A stretch of DNA of 64,000 bases from Microbacterium enclense (GTDB lineage Bacteria; Actinomycetota; Actinomycetes; Actinomycetales; Microbacteriaceae). Location of the stretch: positions 1 through 64,000 of the forward strand of contig NZ_KQ758470.1 of NCBI RefSeq assembly GCF_001456955.1, given 5' to 3'. Below, piece after piece: positions 1 to 8,108 of the stretch; positions within the stretch are counted from its first letter, which is position 1, and each line of letters begins with the position of its first letter. The position numbers and the translations under genes are program-made. Below the pieces are notes generated by a model. That model saw only the letters and a list, made by a program, of their open reading frames with translations. It made no database searches and was not told where the DNA came from.

Positions 1-90
1 TCGTCGTGCCGTGTGTTCGTGTGGATGCCGTTTCTCGCTGCCGTCGGACCGCCGCATGGCAGCGCCTCGCCGCGCCTGACGGTCGCGCTG

Positions 91-378
91 CTGACGGGCC
101 GGCCCGCCGGAGCGTCTCGATGCACGGTTCGGTCGCGCCGCGCGGCTGTGCCCTGCGTGGGCTACCGAGAAACGCGTTTCGCGTCGAGAAACGCCTCGTC
201 GCGGTGTTTGCTCGTGCGGATGCCGTTTCTCACGGCTGACGGGCCGGCCCGCCGGAGCGTCTCGATGCACGGTTCGGTCGCGCCGCGCGGCTGTGCCGTG
301 CGGGGGCTGCCGAGAAACGCGTTTCGCGTCGAGAAACGCCTCGTCGCGGTGTTTGCTCGTGCGGATGCCGTTTCTCAC
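91..378. repeat. 145-bp direct tandem repeat, two copies
   Basis: Unit 1 spans 91-235 and unit 2 spans 236-378, with an exact period of 145 bp and only about three mismatches that I can see (near 153, 157 and 164). Each unit carries the perfect 12-bp palindrome GAAACGCGTTTC (169-180 and 314-325), a second GAGAAACG about 10 bp downstream, and the inverse CGTTTCTC near its end. A degenerate fragment of the unit end also sits at about 18-37. The near identity implies recent duplication. The function is unknown. Confidence 0.85.
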
Positions 379-384
379 CGCGCC

Positions 385-503
385 ACCGCGCCTCCGCGCA
401 CCGCGCCTCCGCGCACCGCGCCTCCGCGCCACGGCGCCTCCGCGCCTCCGCGCCACAGCACCCACCGCCACCGCACCCACCGCCACCGCACCCACCGCCA
501 CCG
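385..503. repeat. Two 15-bp minisatellites
   Basis: ACCGCGCCTCCGCGC occurs three times without a break at 385-429. After a degenerate bridge, CACCCACCGCCACCG occurs three times at 459-503. The bottom strand is therefore very G-rich. Because the period is a multiple of three, all frames stay open, which explains the spurious long frames here. Such tracts often vary in copy number between strains. No coding role is supported. Confidence 0.8.
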
Positions 504-614
504 CACCCCCCGGCACACCGCCACCGCACCCGCGCGACAGTCGCCGTGCCCCCGCCGCGAACGACGGCGCCGCACCCCCGGAGGGATGCGGCGCCGGAAC
601 GTGAGTGGAACGCG

Positions 615-2381
615 TCAGTTGATGAGGAGCAGCTGGTGACCCGCAGAAACCGTGGTGCCCGGGTTGGCGTCGATGCCGGCGATCGTGCCGTCTTTGTGCG
701 CCTGGATGGGCTGCTCCATCTTCATCGCCTCGAGCACGACGACGAGGTCGCCCTTGACGACCTGCTGGCCCTCCTCGACCGCGACCTTGACGATCGTGGC
801 CTGCATGGGCGACTTCACCGCGTCGCCGGTGGCGCCGGCAGCGGGGGAGGAGCCGTGCGCACGGCGAGACGGGGGAGCGGCGGCCGGACGACCCACCTGC
901 GGCGTCGCGGCGGTGATGCGGTCGGGCAGGCTCACCTCGAGGCGCTTGCCGGCGACCTCGACCACCACGGTGTGGCGGCCGGGAGCGGCGGCGGGCGCCT
1001 CGAGCTCGCCGTCCCACGCGGGGATGTCGTTGACGAACTCGGTCTCGATCCAGCGCGTGAAGACGCCGAAGTCGCCGTCCTCGGCGGTGAAGGCGGGGTC
1101 GCGAACGACCTTGCGGTGGAAGGGCAGCACGGTGGGCATGCCCGCGACCTCGAACTCGTCGAGCGCACGGCGCGAGCGCTCGAGCGCCTCGGCGCGGTCG
1201 CGGCCGGTGACGATGATCTTCGCCAGCAGCGAGTCGAAGGCGCCCGAGACGCTGTCGCCGGCGGTCACGCCGGAGTCGAGGCGGATGCCGGGACCGCCGA
1301 ACGTCTTGAACACGTGGATGGGGCCGGGCTGCGGCAGGAAGCCCCGGCCCGGGTCTTCGCCGTTGATGCGGAACTCGATCGAGTGGCCGACGGGGGCGGG
1401 GTCGTCGTAGCCGAGCTCTTCGCCCTCGGCGAGGCGGAACTGCTCGCGCACGAGGTCGAGGCCGGTCACCTCTTCGGAGACCGGGTGCTCCACCTGCAGG
1501 CGGGTGTTGACCTCGAGGAACGAGATGGTGCCGTCGGCGCCGATGAGGAATTCGCACGTGCCCGCACCGACGTAGCCGACCTCCTTGAGGATGGCCTTGG
1601 ATGCCGAGTACAGCACCGCGTTCTGCTCGTCGCTCAGGAAGGGGGCCGGGGCCTCTTCGACGAGCTTCTGGTGACGACGCTGCAGCGAGCAATCGCGCGT
1701 GGAGACGACGACGACGTTGCCCGCGGCATCCGCGAGGCACTGCGTCTCGACGTGGCGCGGCTTGTCGAGGTACTTCTCGACGAAGCACTCGCCGCGGCCG
1801 AAGGCGGCGACGGCCTCGCGGGTGGCCGACTCGAACATCTCTGCGACCTCGCCGAGTTCGCGTGCGACCTTGAGGCCGCGTCCGCCGCCGCCGTACGCGG
1901 CCTTGATGGCGATGGGCAGGCCCACCTCCTCGGCGAAGGCGATGACCTCGTCGGCCCCCGAGACGGGGCCGGGGGTGCCGGGGGCGAGGGGGGCGCCGAC
2001 CTTCTCGGCGACGTGGCGGGCGGTCACCTTGTCGCCGAGCGCTTCGATCGCCTCGGGGGAGGGGCCGATCCACACCAGGCCCGCGGCGGTCACCGCGCGG
2101 GCGAAGTCGGCGTTCTCGGCGAGGAAGCCGTATCCGGGGTGCACCGCGTCGGCCCCGGAGCGGCGGGCCACCGACAGGATCTTCTCGATCGACAGGTAGG
2201 TCTCGGCGCTGGTCGCACCGTCGAGCGCGTACGCCTCGTCGGCGAGGCGGGTGTGCAGGGCGTCACGGTCTTGATCGGCGTAGACGGCGACGGACGCCTT
2301 GCCCGAGTCACGGGCGGCGCGGATGACACGGACGGCGATTTCGCCGCGGTTGGCGACAAGGACCTTGGCGATCTTCGGCAT
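615..2381 (-). CDS. accA: Acyl-CoA carboxylase alpha subunit (biotin carboxylase + biotin carrier)
   Basis: This subunit carboxylates its own biotin with ATP and bicarbonate. It hands the carboxyl group to the beta subunit to make malonyl- or methylmalonyl-CoA for lipid synthesis. The 588-aa protein opens with the biotin carboxylase start [18 protein letters not shown] and contains the ATP-grasp region with the Gly-rich [11 protein letters not shown]. It ends in a biotinyl domain with EAMKMEQP, in which Lys554 would be biotinylated. An Ala/Pro/Arg-rich linker near residues 485-510 joins the halves. ATG 2381 is chosen because a TAGGCT box lies 6 nt upstream with GGGAGG between. The beta and epsilon subunits and biotin ligase lie 5-8 kb away (7872-10624). 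Acetyl- versus propionyl-CoA specificity cannot be decided; accA3-type is likely. Confidence 0.93.
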   Translation of the reverse strand: MPKIAKVLVANRGEIAVRVIRAARDSGKASVAVYADQDRDALHTRLADEAYALDGATSAETYLSIEKILSVARRSGADAVHPGYGFLAENADFARAVTAAGLVWIGPSPEAIEALGDKVTARHVAEKVGAPLAPGTPGPVSGADEVIAFAEEVGLPIAIKAAYGGGGRGLKVARELGEVAEMFESATREAVAAFGRGECFVEKYLDKPRHVETQCLADAAGNVVVVSTRDCSLQRRHQKLVEEAPAPFLSDEQNAVLYSASKAILKEVGYVGAGTCEFLIGADGTISFLEVNTRLQVEHPVSEEVTGLDLVREQFRLAEGEELGYDDPAPVGHSIEFRINGEDPGRGFLPQPGPIHVFKTFGGPGIRLDSGVTAGDSVSGAFDSLLAKIIVTGRDRAEALERSRRALDEFEVAGMPTVLPFHRKVVRDPAFTAEDGDFGVFTRWIETEFVNDIPAWDGELEAPAAAPGRHTVVVEVAGKRLEVSLPDRITAATPQVGRPAAAPPSRRAHGSSPAAGATGDAVKSPMQATIVKVAVEEGQQVVKGDLVVVLEAMKMEQPIQAHKDGTIAGIDANPGTTVSAGHQLLLIN

Positions 2382-2387
2382 CCTCCC

Positions 2388-2393
2388 AGCCTA
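2388..2393 (-). promoter_or_regulatory. -10 box for accA
   Basis: On the minus strand, TAGGCT is followed by GGGAGG and then ATG 2381. The 15-base context CGCTAGGSTGGGAGG (2382-2396) recurs in front of accD at 9695-9709, which suggests matched expression. GGGAGG might alternatively act as a ribosome binding site placed too close to the start. Confidence 0.5.
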
Positions 2394-2458
2394 GCGAGGG
2401 CACCTGCCCGCCTTTTGACGACCCTCCACAAGAAAAGTCGAAAAACGTGTGCGAAACC

Positions 2459-3106
2459 CTACGGGCGGTTCCACAGGGCCGTCCACGAGCCCCCGAGCTC
2501 TCGAACGAGTCGGCGCACGGTCGACAGCGACATGCCCACGACCGTCGAGGGTTCGCCCTCGACCCGCTCGATGAACGCGCCACCGAGGCTGTCGACCGTG
2601 AAGGCTCCCGCCACCAGCAGCGGTTCGCCGCTGGCGACGTAGTCGGCGATCTCCTGCTCGTCGACGTCGGCCGCGAAGGTCACCGACGCCTCGGCGACGG
2701 AATGGGCCTCGCGCGGCTCGGTGCCGGGCGAGAGGCGGAACACGCTGTGGCCCGAGTGCAGGATGCCGGTGCGCCCGCGCATGTCGCGCCACCGGGCCGT
2801 GGCCGCCTCCGGCGTGTACGGCTTGCCGAGGATGTCGTCGCCGAGCGCGAACATCGAGTCGCCGCCGATGACGAAACCGTCGAAGTCCGGCTCCTCGGCG
2901 TGCAGGCGTCGCGCGACGTCCTCGGCCTTGCGCCGCGCGAGCAGCAGCACGTGCTCGGCGGCCGGCAGCCTACGCCCCTCGGCCCTCTCGACCTCGGCGA
3001 TCACGGCCTCCTCGTCGACCCGGGGTGCCTGCGCCTCGGGTTCGATTCCCGCCTGGCGCAGCAGCATGAGACGAGCCGGAGAGGTGGATGCCAAGCACAC
3101 GCGCAT
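2459..3106 (-). CDS. maf: Maf family nucleoside triphosphate pyrophosphatase
   Basis: Maf proteins hydrolyse non-canonical or surplus nucleoside triphosphates (dTTP, UTP or modified pyrimidines) to the monophosphate. They act in the cytoplasm in house-cleaning and septum-related roles. The 215-aa product starts with the family signature LASTSPARLMLLRQAGI. It contains the central Lys of LLARRKAEDVA, then VIGGDSMFALGDDILGKP with the catalytic Asp, and WRDMRGRTGILHSGH. ATG 3106 has TAGCGT 6 nt upstream, the same spacing as at accA. It is transcribed in the same direction as accA, 77 bp upstream of it, but has its own promoter-like box. Length is normal for the family. Confidence 0.92.
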   Translation of the reverse strand: MRVCLASTSPARLMLLRQAGIEPEAQAPRVDEEAVIAEVERAEGRRLPAAEHVLLLARRKAEDVARRLHAEEPDFDGFVIGGDSMFALGDDILGKPYTPEAATARWRDMRGRTGILHSGHSVFRLSPGTEPREAHSVAEASVTFAADVDEQEIADYVASGEPLLVAGAFTVDSLGGAFIERVEGEPSTVVGMSLSTVRRLVRELGGSWTALWNRP

Positions 3107-3112
3107 GCGCCC

Positions 3113-3118
3113 ACGCTA
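3113..3118 (-). promoter_or_regulatory. -10 box for maf
   Basis: TAGCGT on the minus strand lies 6 nt before ATG 3106, which leaves no room for a leader or ribosome binding site. This fits a leaderless transcript. Confidence 0.45.
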
Positions 3119-3146
3119 CCCACGCGGGGGTGGCGTCGTGGCGTCC

Positions 3147-3250
3147 GGACCCTTCGACGGGCTCAGGGTCCTTGGCCGGCGAGGTGGCTGAGCCTGTCGA
3201 GTCACCGGGCTGTGACGGGGTCACGGACCCTTCGGGCGGGCTCAGGGTCC
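3147..3250. repeat. Dispersed intergenic hairpin repeats
   Basis: The stretch between divergent maf and the methyltransferase gene carries two hairpin-forming copies of a GGACCCTTCG...CAGGGTCC unit, at about 3147-3171 and 3225-3250. Their 7-bp arms GGACCCT and AGGGTCC pair. Between them lies GAGGTGGCTGAGCCTGTCGA (3181-3200), whose core GTGGCTGAGC recurs at 11262-11430. These look like REP-type dispersed elements confined to spacers. Confidence 0.6.
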
Positions 3251-3295
3251 TCTTCTGCAGGGGCGTCGCCCCGGCGCTCTCCCGGCCGCATGTGT

Positions 3296-3301
3296 CAGGC
3301 T
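3296..3301 (+). promoter_or_regulatory. -10-like box before the methyltransferase gene
   Basis: CAGGCT lies 6 nt before ATG 3308. It deviates from TANNNT only in the first base, and it supports ATG 3308 over starts further upstream. Confidence 0.35.
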
Positions 3302-3307
3302 CGGGGG

Positions 3308-4567
3308 ATGCACCACGGCGACCTCATCGAACTCGACATCACCGGCATCGCCCACGGCGGTGTGTTCGTCGGGCGGCACGAGGGCCGCGTGGTGTTCGTG
3401 CCCGACACGTTGCCCGGCGAGCGCATCCGCGCCCGGCTGACCGAGACGCGCAAGAAGTCGTTCTGGCGCGCCGACGCGGTCGAGGTGCTCCAGGCCGCGC
3501 CCGAGCGGCGCCCCCACGTCTGGCGTGCGGCGGCAATCGAGGTCGACCCCGCCCAGCGCGTGGGCGGTGCGGAGTTCGGGCACATCGAGCTCGCGCACCA
3601 GCGGTCGCTGAAGGAGCGCGTCATCCGCGAGGCGATCGAGCGGGTGGGCCGGCTCGATCTGCCGGTCGATGTGCGTCCAGCGGGCGGATCGGACGACGCC
3701 GAGTCGGCCGACGGCACCGGGTGGCGCACCCGCGTGAGCCTGCACGTCGACGGTGAAGGACGGGTCGGCGCGTACGCCGCCCGCTCCCACCGCGTCGTCG
3801 AAGCCCCGGATCTGCCGCTCGCGACCGACGCGGTCGCCCGCTCCGCGGCGGAGGTGCGCGCGGGTGCGCAGCCGGGCCGCATCGATCTCGTGCAGCCCGC
3901 CGACGGACGCGTGCGCGTGCTGCCGCGCCCCGAGGGCGCACGGTCGCACGGAAACCCCGAGGTGGTGGAGGAACGCGTCGGCGACCGCGTGTTCCGCGTC
4001 GACGCCGGTGGTTTCTGGCAGGTGCACCGTCTCGCCGCGCGCACGCTGACCTCCCTCGTCTCGGCCGAGCTCACGGCATCCGTGGGCGGACTCGACCCCG
4101 AGGCGACCCACCTCGATCTGTACGGCGGTGTCGGGCTGTTCGCCGCGACACTCGGCGACCTGGGCGGGAGCGGAACGCGGGTGGTGAGCGTGGAGTCCGA
4201 CCCGCGTGCCACCGAGCACGCCGGCGAGAACCTGGCGGAGTGGGTGGGCGCGCGCGCCGAGACGGCCCGCGTCGACCGTTTCGTCTCGCGTCTGGGCGCG
4301 GAGGCGTCCGCCCGGGAGCGGGAGCGTCTCGCTCGCGGCGTGGTCCTGCTCGACCCGCCCCGCGCCGGCGCCGGAGCGGATGTGGTGGCAGGCATCGCGG
4401 CGCTCGCGCCGTCCGCGATCGTTTACGTCGCGTGCGACCCCGTCGCCCTGGCCCGTGACCTCGCGACCTTCGCCGAGCTCGGCTACCGCGCGCACGACGG
4501 CGTCCGCGGGCTCGACCTGTTCCCGAACTCCCACCACGTGGAAGCCGTGGCGGTCCTCCGACGCTGA
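3308..4567 (+). CDS. Class I SAM-dependent RNA (uracil-5-)methyltransferase, TrmA/RumA family
   Basis: The enzyme transfers a methyl group from SAM to C5 of a uridine in tRNA or 23S rRNA. The 419-aa product has an N-terminal TRAM domain (residues 1-60, GIAHGGVFVGRHEGRVVFV). The methyltransferase fold carries LDLYGGVGLFAATLG for SAM binding (about residues 275-290), LLDPPRAGAGADVV, and YVACDPVALARDL, whose Cys is the expected nucleophile. The [4Fe-4S] cysteines of E. coli RumD/RumA are absent: where CGGCxxQH is expected this protein has GGAEFGHI. The frame stays open far upstream, but only ATG 3308 gives a TRAM start. Which RNA base is modified cannot be told. Confidence 0.88.
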   Translation: MHHGDLIELDITGIAHGGVFVGRHEGRVVFVPDTLPGERIRARLTETRKKSFWRADAVEVLQAAPERRPHVWRAAAIEVDPAQRVGGAEFGHIELAHQRSLKERVIREAIERVGRLDLPVDVRPAGGSDDAESADGTGWRTRVSLHVDGEGRVGAYAARSHRVVEAPDLPLATDAVARSAAEVRAGAQPGRIDLVQPADGRVRVLPRPEGARSHGNPEVVEERVGDRVFRVDAGGFWQVHRLAARTLTSLVSAELTASVGGLDPEATHLDLYGGVGLFAATLGDLGGSGTRVVSVESDPRATEHAGENLAEWVGARAETARVDRFVSRLGAEASARERERLARGVVLLDPPRAGAGADVVAGIAALAPSAIVYVACDPVALARDLATFAELGYRAHDGVRGLDLFPNSHHVEAVAVLRR

Positions 4568-4613
4568 CATCCACAGGTGCAGGAATCTCCCGCATCCGGG
4601 CGCACGGCGCGGA

Positions 4614-4619
4614 TACGAT
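4614..4619 (+). promoter_or_regulatory. -10 box for the two-component operon
   Basis: TACGAT lies 6 nt before ATG 4626. It is the only promoter-like box seen ahead of the three overlapping genes 4626-7574, which are probably one transcript. Confidence 0.5.
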
Positions 4620-4625
4620 GTGGTG

Positions 4626-5294
4626 ATGACCCGCGTCGCACTCATCGATGACCACGAGTCGGTCCGGCTCGGGTTGGAGGCGGCACTCGCCCGCACCGAG
4701 TCGACCGAGGTCGTGTTCTCCGGGGCCAACGTCGCGGCATACCTGACTTGGCGTCAGGCGGCGGTGGCATCTCCCGCTGACGTGGTCGTGCTCGATCTGA
4801 CACTCGGCGACGGCACGACGGTGTCCGAGAACGTCGACCGCGTGGTCCGCGACGGCTCCAGCGTCATCATCCACAGCGTCGCCGACCGTCCGGCGGCCGT
4901 GCGCGAGGCGCTCGCCGCCGGGGCGGCGGGCATCGTCAGCAAGTCGTCGCCGACCCACGAGGTGTTGGGCGCCATCGGCACCGTCGCGCGCGGGGAGCTG
5001 CTCGACAACGTCGAGTGGGCCAGCGCGGTCGAAGGCGATCGCGAGTTCGCCAGCGCCCAGTTGTCGGCTCGAGAACGCGAGGTGCTGAGACTGTACGCGG
5101 CGGGTCTGCCGTTGAAGGCCGTGGCCGAGCGGCTCGGTGTCGCGTATTCCACCGCCAAAGAGAACATCACCCGGGTGCGGGTGAAGTACGTCGAGGTGGG
5201 GCGACCGGCTCCCACGAAGGTCGACCTGCTGCGCCGTGCCATGGAAGACGGCATCCTGCACGACGCTCCCGACGGCGCCCCGCGGCATGACTGA
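4626..5294 (+). CDS. NarL/FixJ-type response regulator
   Basis: This is a cytoplasmic transcription regulator activated by phosphorylation, presumably by the kinase encoded next. The 222-aa product has a receiver domain at residues 1-120 with the acidic pair in LIDDHES, phospho-acceptor Asp57 in VVLDLTLGDG, and the Lys in IVSKSSPT. A LuxR-type helix-turn-helix follows at about residues 145-205 (LSAREREVLRLYAAG, then VAERLGVAYSTAKENITRVR). The C-terminus PAPTKVDLLRRAMEDGIL is typical. The stop overlaps the kinase start by 8 bp. The regulated genes are unknown. Confidence 0.92.
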   Translation: MTRVALIDDHESVRLGLEAALARTESTEVVFSGANVAAYLTWRQAAVASPADVVVLDLTLGDGTTVSENVDRVVRDGSSVIIHSVADRPAAVREALAAGAAGIVSKSSPTHEVLGAIGTVARGELLDNVEWASAVEGDREFASAQLSAREREVLRLYAAGLPLKAVAERLGVAYSTAKENITRVRVKYVEVGRPAPTKVDLLRRAMEDGILHDAPDGAPRHD

Positions 5295-6543
5295 GACCGG
5301 GAGGTCGGTGCTCGACGAGGCGTGGGGGCGCATCCCGCAGTCGCGCGAGACACAGGTCGACCAGGGCTCGTTCACCCAGACGCGCATCGAACGCGTCATC
5401 CACCTCATCGCCGGTTGCGGTTCGCTGGTGCTGGGCGCGCAGGCTTTCACCGCGGCTCTCGGCTCGTCGGGCGAGGCGGCGGGGTGGCACGTGCCGCTCA
5501 CGGCGGCGATCTTCGTGCCGCTCGCTGCCATGATCGTCGCGTGCCTGGTCGGCCGGCTCACGCGCGTGTTCGCGGGGATCTTCGCGGTCGTGTTCGTGGT
5601 GACGTTGTGCGCGTGGCCGGTGGCGACCGCGGCGGGGCCGACGCCGGCGCCGACCGAGGATCCCTGGATCTTCTACCTCGTGAACGTGGCGACCGTGGCC
5701 AGCATCGTCGCCTTTCCGCTCGTGCTGCAGATCGTCTGGACGGTGGCGACGCCCATCCTCTACGGCGTCGTCCGCCTGTTGCAGGTCCAGGCCGACGGGG
5801 CCTTCGTCGCGACGATCGCGCTCGACGTGTCGTTCGCCCTCATCCTCGGCAGCGTCCTGCTCACCCTCGGCTGGATGTACCGGTCCATCGCGTCGAACGT
5901 CGATCAGGCGCGCGCGGCCGCCGTTGCCAGCTACGCGTCGGCGGCGGCGACGGCGGCGACCGAGAACGAGCGCGTCGCGGTGGCCGCGCTCATGCACGAC
6001 AGCGTGCTGGGTGCTCTGCTCGCGGCCGAGCGGGCGTCGACCCCGCGTGAGCGCACTCTCGCCGTCAGTATGGCGCGCGAAGCGCTCACCCGACTGGCCA
6101 ACGCCGAGAAAGACCCGCTGGAAGGCAGTGACGAACCTGTCCCGGCCTCCCGGCTCGCTGATGAGATCGAGTCCGCCGCCGACGAGATGGGCGTGCAGGT
6201 GCGCGTCAGCCGACAGCTCGAAGAGGGGACGCCACGCGTGCCCGGTCGGGTGGCCCGCGCACTCGTCCTCGCCGCGCTCCAGGCCGTCGCCAATGCCGTC
6301 CAGCATGCCGACGCCCAGGGGCTCGCGGTGCAGTTGACCGGGTCGGCGTCCCCGGGCGGCGTGGCGGTTCGCGTCCGCGACAGCGGCGCGGGCTTCGACG
6401 TCTCCGCCATCGCGCCCGATCGACTCGGCATCCGGGGGTCGATCCACGCCCGCCTCGCGGCCGTCGGCGGGCACAGCGAGATCGAGTCCCACTCGGGCGG
6501 CACCACCGTCACCCTCGAGTGGGAGAGCGGGGACCGTTGGTGA
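5287..6543 (+). CDS. Sensor histidine kinase partner of the NarL-type regulator
   Basis: The 418-aa membrane protein has about five hydrophobic segments in residues 30-200 (for example LIAGCGSLVLGAQAFTAAL and VALDVSFALILGSVLLTLGW as judged from the frame). A dimerisation/phosphoacceptor region follows with ALMHDSVLGALLAAERAS, where His237 is the likely phosphorylated residue. The ATPase domain has an N-box in ANAVQHAD (about 335) and a G-box in RDSGAGFD (about 365), followed by LGIRGSIHARL. ATG 5287 overlaps the end of the regulator gene, which implies translational coupling. The input signal is unknown; the sensor part is membrane-embedded without an obvious extracellular domain. Confidence 0.85.
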   Translation: MTETGRSVLDEAWGRIPQSRETQVDQGSFTQTRIERVIHLIAGCGSLVLGAQAFTAALGSSGEAAGWHVPLTAAIFVPLAAMIVACLVGRLTRVFAGIFAVVFVVTLCAWPVATAAGPTPAPTEDPWIFYLVNVATVASIVAFPLVLQIVWTVATPILYGVVRLLQVQADGAFVATIALDVSFALILGSVLLTLGWMYRSIASNVDQARAAAVASYASAAATAATENERVAVAALMHDSVLGALLAAERASTPRERTLAVSMAREALTRLANAEKDPLEGSDEPVPASRLADEIESAADEMGVQVRVSRQLEEGTPRVPGRVARALVLAALQAVANAVQHADAQGLAVQLTGSASPGGVAVRVRDSGAGFDVSAIAPDRLGIRGSIHARLAAVGGHSEIESHSGGTTVTLEWESGDRW

Positions 6544-7574
6544 CCGTCCGCGCCATCCTGTCGTGCTTGGGCGTCGCTCTGACGGCGTACCTGGCGGCGC
6601 GAGGTCTCATATGGACGTCGCCCGACACCGTCGAGCGCGGCTGGCTCCTCGTTCTCGCGCTCGCGATCTATCTGCCGGTGACGTGGTTGTGGATCTTCGC
6701 CGTCGACGTCCGCGGTCAGCCGAAGGCGGCTTCGGGCACCCCGACGCCCCGGGCGCCGGGGTGGCAGGTGGTGCTCGCTCTGATCACCACCGTCGTCGTG
6801 TCGAACATCACCTTCCTCGCCGTCACCGACGAGGGGCGCACGCAGCCGTTCGTGACATGGGTGATCGGCGCGATCGGGGCGCTGATGATGATCGTCATGG
6901 CTCGTCGACGCCCGGTGGCGGCGTGGACGGGAATCGCGCTGCTCACCGTCGCGACGTCATTGTGGCTCGGACCCGTGCAGGCTCTCAACCTCGGCCTGGT
7001 GGGGTCCATCGTGTGGGTGGCCGCAGCGCAGCTGGTGGTCTTCGCGCTCGACCGGGCGGCGCGCGATGCCGAACGGCTGTCCGAGCTGCAGCAGGCGGCG
7101 TCGGCGTGGCAGGCGTCGCAGAGCGGGCGCCAGCGCGAACGCCGCCTGCACGTGCAGCGTGCGCTGCAGACGGCCGGACCGATCCTGTCGCGCACCATCG
7201 AGAACGGGGGCAACCTGCGCCCGTCCGACAAAGAGGCCGCCCGGCGCGCAGAGGCCCGTCTGCGCGACGAACTGCGCGGCAACCGTCTGCTCGACGACGA
7301 CGTGCGCAACGAGATCGAGGCCGCCCGCTGTCGGGGGGCGGCCATCAGCCTCTTCGACGAGGGCGGGCTCGACGGTCTCAGCGCCGACGACCTCACCGCG
7401 GTGCGCCGCGAGCTGGCGGCGATCGTGCGCGAGTCGGTGTCGGACCGCCTGATCATCCGTACCTCGCCCGACGAAGAGATCGCGGTCACCGTCGTGGGCC
7501 GTTCGAGCGGCGAAGATGCCGCGGGTGACGACGACCACGTCGACCTGTTCCGCGAGATCCGCCGCCCGCGCTGA
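6540..7574 (+). CDS. Membrane protein of unknown function, third gene of the two-component operon
   Basis: GTG 6540 overlaps the kinase stop by 4 bp (GTGA). The 344-aa product has six predicted membrane segments in residues 1-175 (for example GWLLVLALAIYLPVTWLWIF and WVIGAIGALMMIVM). A charged, probably coiled-coil cytoplasmic half rich in Arg, Glu and Ala follows (about 180-290). I do not recognise a catalytic domain or kinase boxes. Tight coupling to a sensor and regulator suggests an accessory sensor or the effector that the system monitors; this is inference. A strong double hairpin follows the gene. Confidence 0.7.
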   Translation: MTVRAILSCLGVALTAYLAARGLIWTSPDTVERGWLLVLALAIYLPVTWLWIFAVDVRGQPKAASGTPTPRAPGWQVVLALITTVVVSNITFLAVTDEGRTQPFVTWVIGAIGALMMIVMARRRPVAAWTGIALLTVATSLWLGPVQALNLGLVGSIVWVAAAQLVVFALDRAARDAERLSELQQAASAWQASQSGRQRERRLHVQRALQTAGPILSRTIENGGNLRPSDKEAARRAEARLRDELRGNRLLDDDVRNEIEAARCRGAAISLFDEGGLDGLSADDLTAVRRELAAIVRESVSDRLIIRTSPDEEIAVTVVGRSSGEDAAGDDDHVDLFREIRRPR

Positions 7575-7693
7575 CGCGCCGTCACGCGACGTGCGCGACA
7601 TCGCCTGCGCCGGCACCCTGCCCGCAACGGCCCGCGAAGCCGCGCCGGCGTTCGCCCTGTCGGCCGCGCGGTGCCCGCGCCGAGAAAGTCATG

Positions 7694-7731
7694 AGGGGTG
7701 AGAGGCGGCGATACGCCAGCCCCTCACCCCT
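7694..7731. terminator. Hairpin in convergent spacer
   Basis: AGGGGTGAG (7694-7702) pairs with CTCACCCCT (7723-7731), and an inner GGCG/CGCC stem extends it. The hairpin sits between the end of the + operon (7574) and the end of the - acc genes (7872), so it can serve both directions. No long U tract follows, as is usual at high GC. Confidence 0.6.
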
Positions 7732-7732
7732 G

Positions 7733-7759
7733 GCGAACGGTTACCCGAAAACCGTTCGC
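7733..7759. terminator. Second hairpin in convergent spacer
   Basis: GCGAACGGTT (7733-7742) pairs perfectly with AACCGTTCGC (7750-7759) around a 7-nt loop, one base after the previous hairpin. A GC-rich hairpin pair in a convergent spacer is best read as a bidirectional transcription stop. The rest of the spacer to 7871 holds a short near-palindrome, AACGCATGATGCGTT (7796-7810), and no gene. Confidence 0.6.
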
Positions 7760-7871
7760 AAGGCCGGAACCGGCTCGGAGGGAGCGGCCCGGCCGAACGC
7801 ATGATGCGTTCCAGCTCCTCCAGTATGAGAGAAGTGCGAACCGCCGTCTGTAGGTATTTCGGGGGACAGCT

Positions 7872-8108
7872 TCAGCCCGTGAAGCCGTTCCAGCCGGCGG
7901 CGCGGTTGAGAGGCGCACGCAGGCCGCGGGCATCGAGCTCCCATCGCGATCGCACGGGCTCGTCCGTCGCGGTCGCGGCGGCGACCTCGCGGGCGTACTC
8001 CTCGCTGACGACGACGATGGCCGCGGCCAGCTCCTCCTCGGTGGGCGCCCCGCGCACCACCTCCACCACGACCGGCGGAAGCTCCCGGGCGTCGTCGGCG
8101 CCGGTCAC
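7872..8108 (-). CDS. accE: Acyl-CoA carboxylase epsilon subunit
   Basis: A small 78-aa protein begins at GTG 8108, overlapping the beta subunit stop by 4 bp. It has the epsilon-family layout: [21 protein letters not shown] near the N-terminus, and a C-terminal [16 protein letters not shown] segment ending in a Gly/Trp/Phe tail. In actinobacteria, epsilon stabilises the alpha-beta complex and raises its activity. Position after the beta gene is the standard arrangement. The function is known for the family, not shown here. Confidence 0.85.
   Translation of the reverse strand: MTGADDARELPPVVVEVVRGAPTEEELAAAIVVVSEEYAREVAAATATDEPVRSRWELDARGLRAPLNRAAGWNGFTG

Larger units (their letters stand above)
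1..614. other. Gene-free repeat-rich region at window start
   Basis: No open frame here shows a recognisable protein. The frames that exist translate to low-complexity Arg/Pro/Ala/His strings and change with the repeat register. The stretch consists of a fragment of a repeat near 18-37, two 145-bp tandem units, and then C-rich 15-bp minisatellites. It lies just beyond the 3' end of the minus-strand accA gene, so part of it may work as a transcription end or spacer. What lies left of the window is unknown. Confidence 0.7.

Noticed and set aside
385-503. CRISPR-like array
   Set aside because: The 15-bp units are contiguous, with no spacers and no cas genes nearby.
546-2642. Long open frame on the + strand opposite accA
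   Set aside because: It runs antisense to a clear carboxylase gene, shows no domain, and exists because high GC at third positions removes stops.
3036-3056. GGTTCGATTCCC, like a tRNA T-arm
   Set aside because: It lies in the maf coding frame and no acceptor or anticodon stems can be formed around it.
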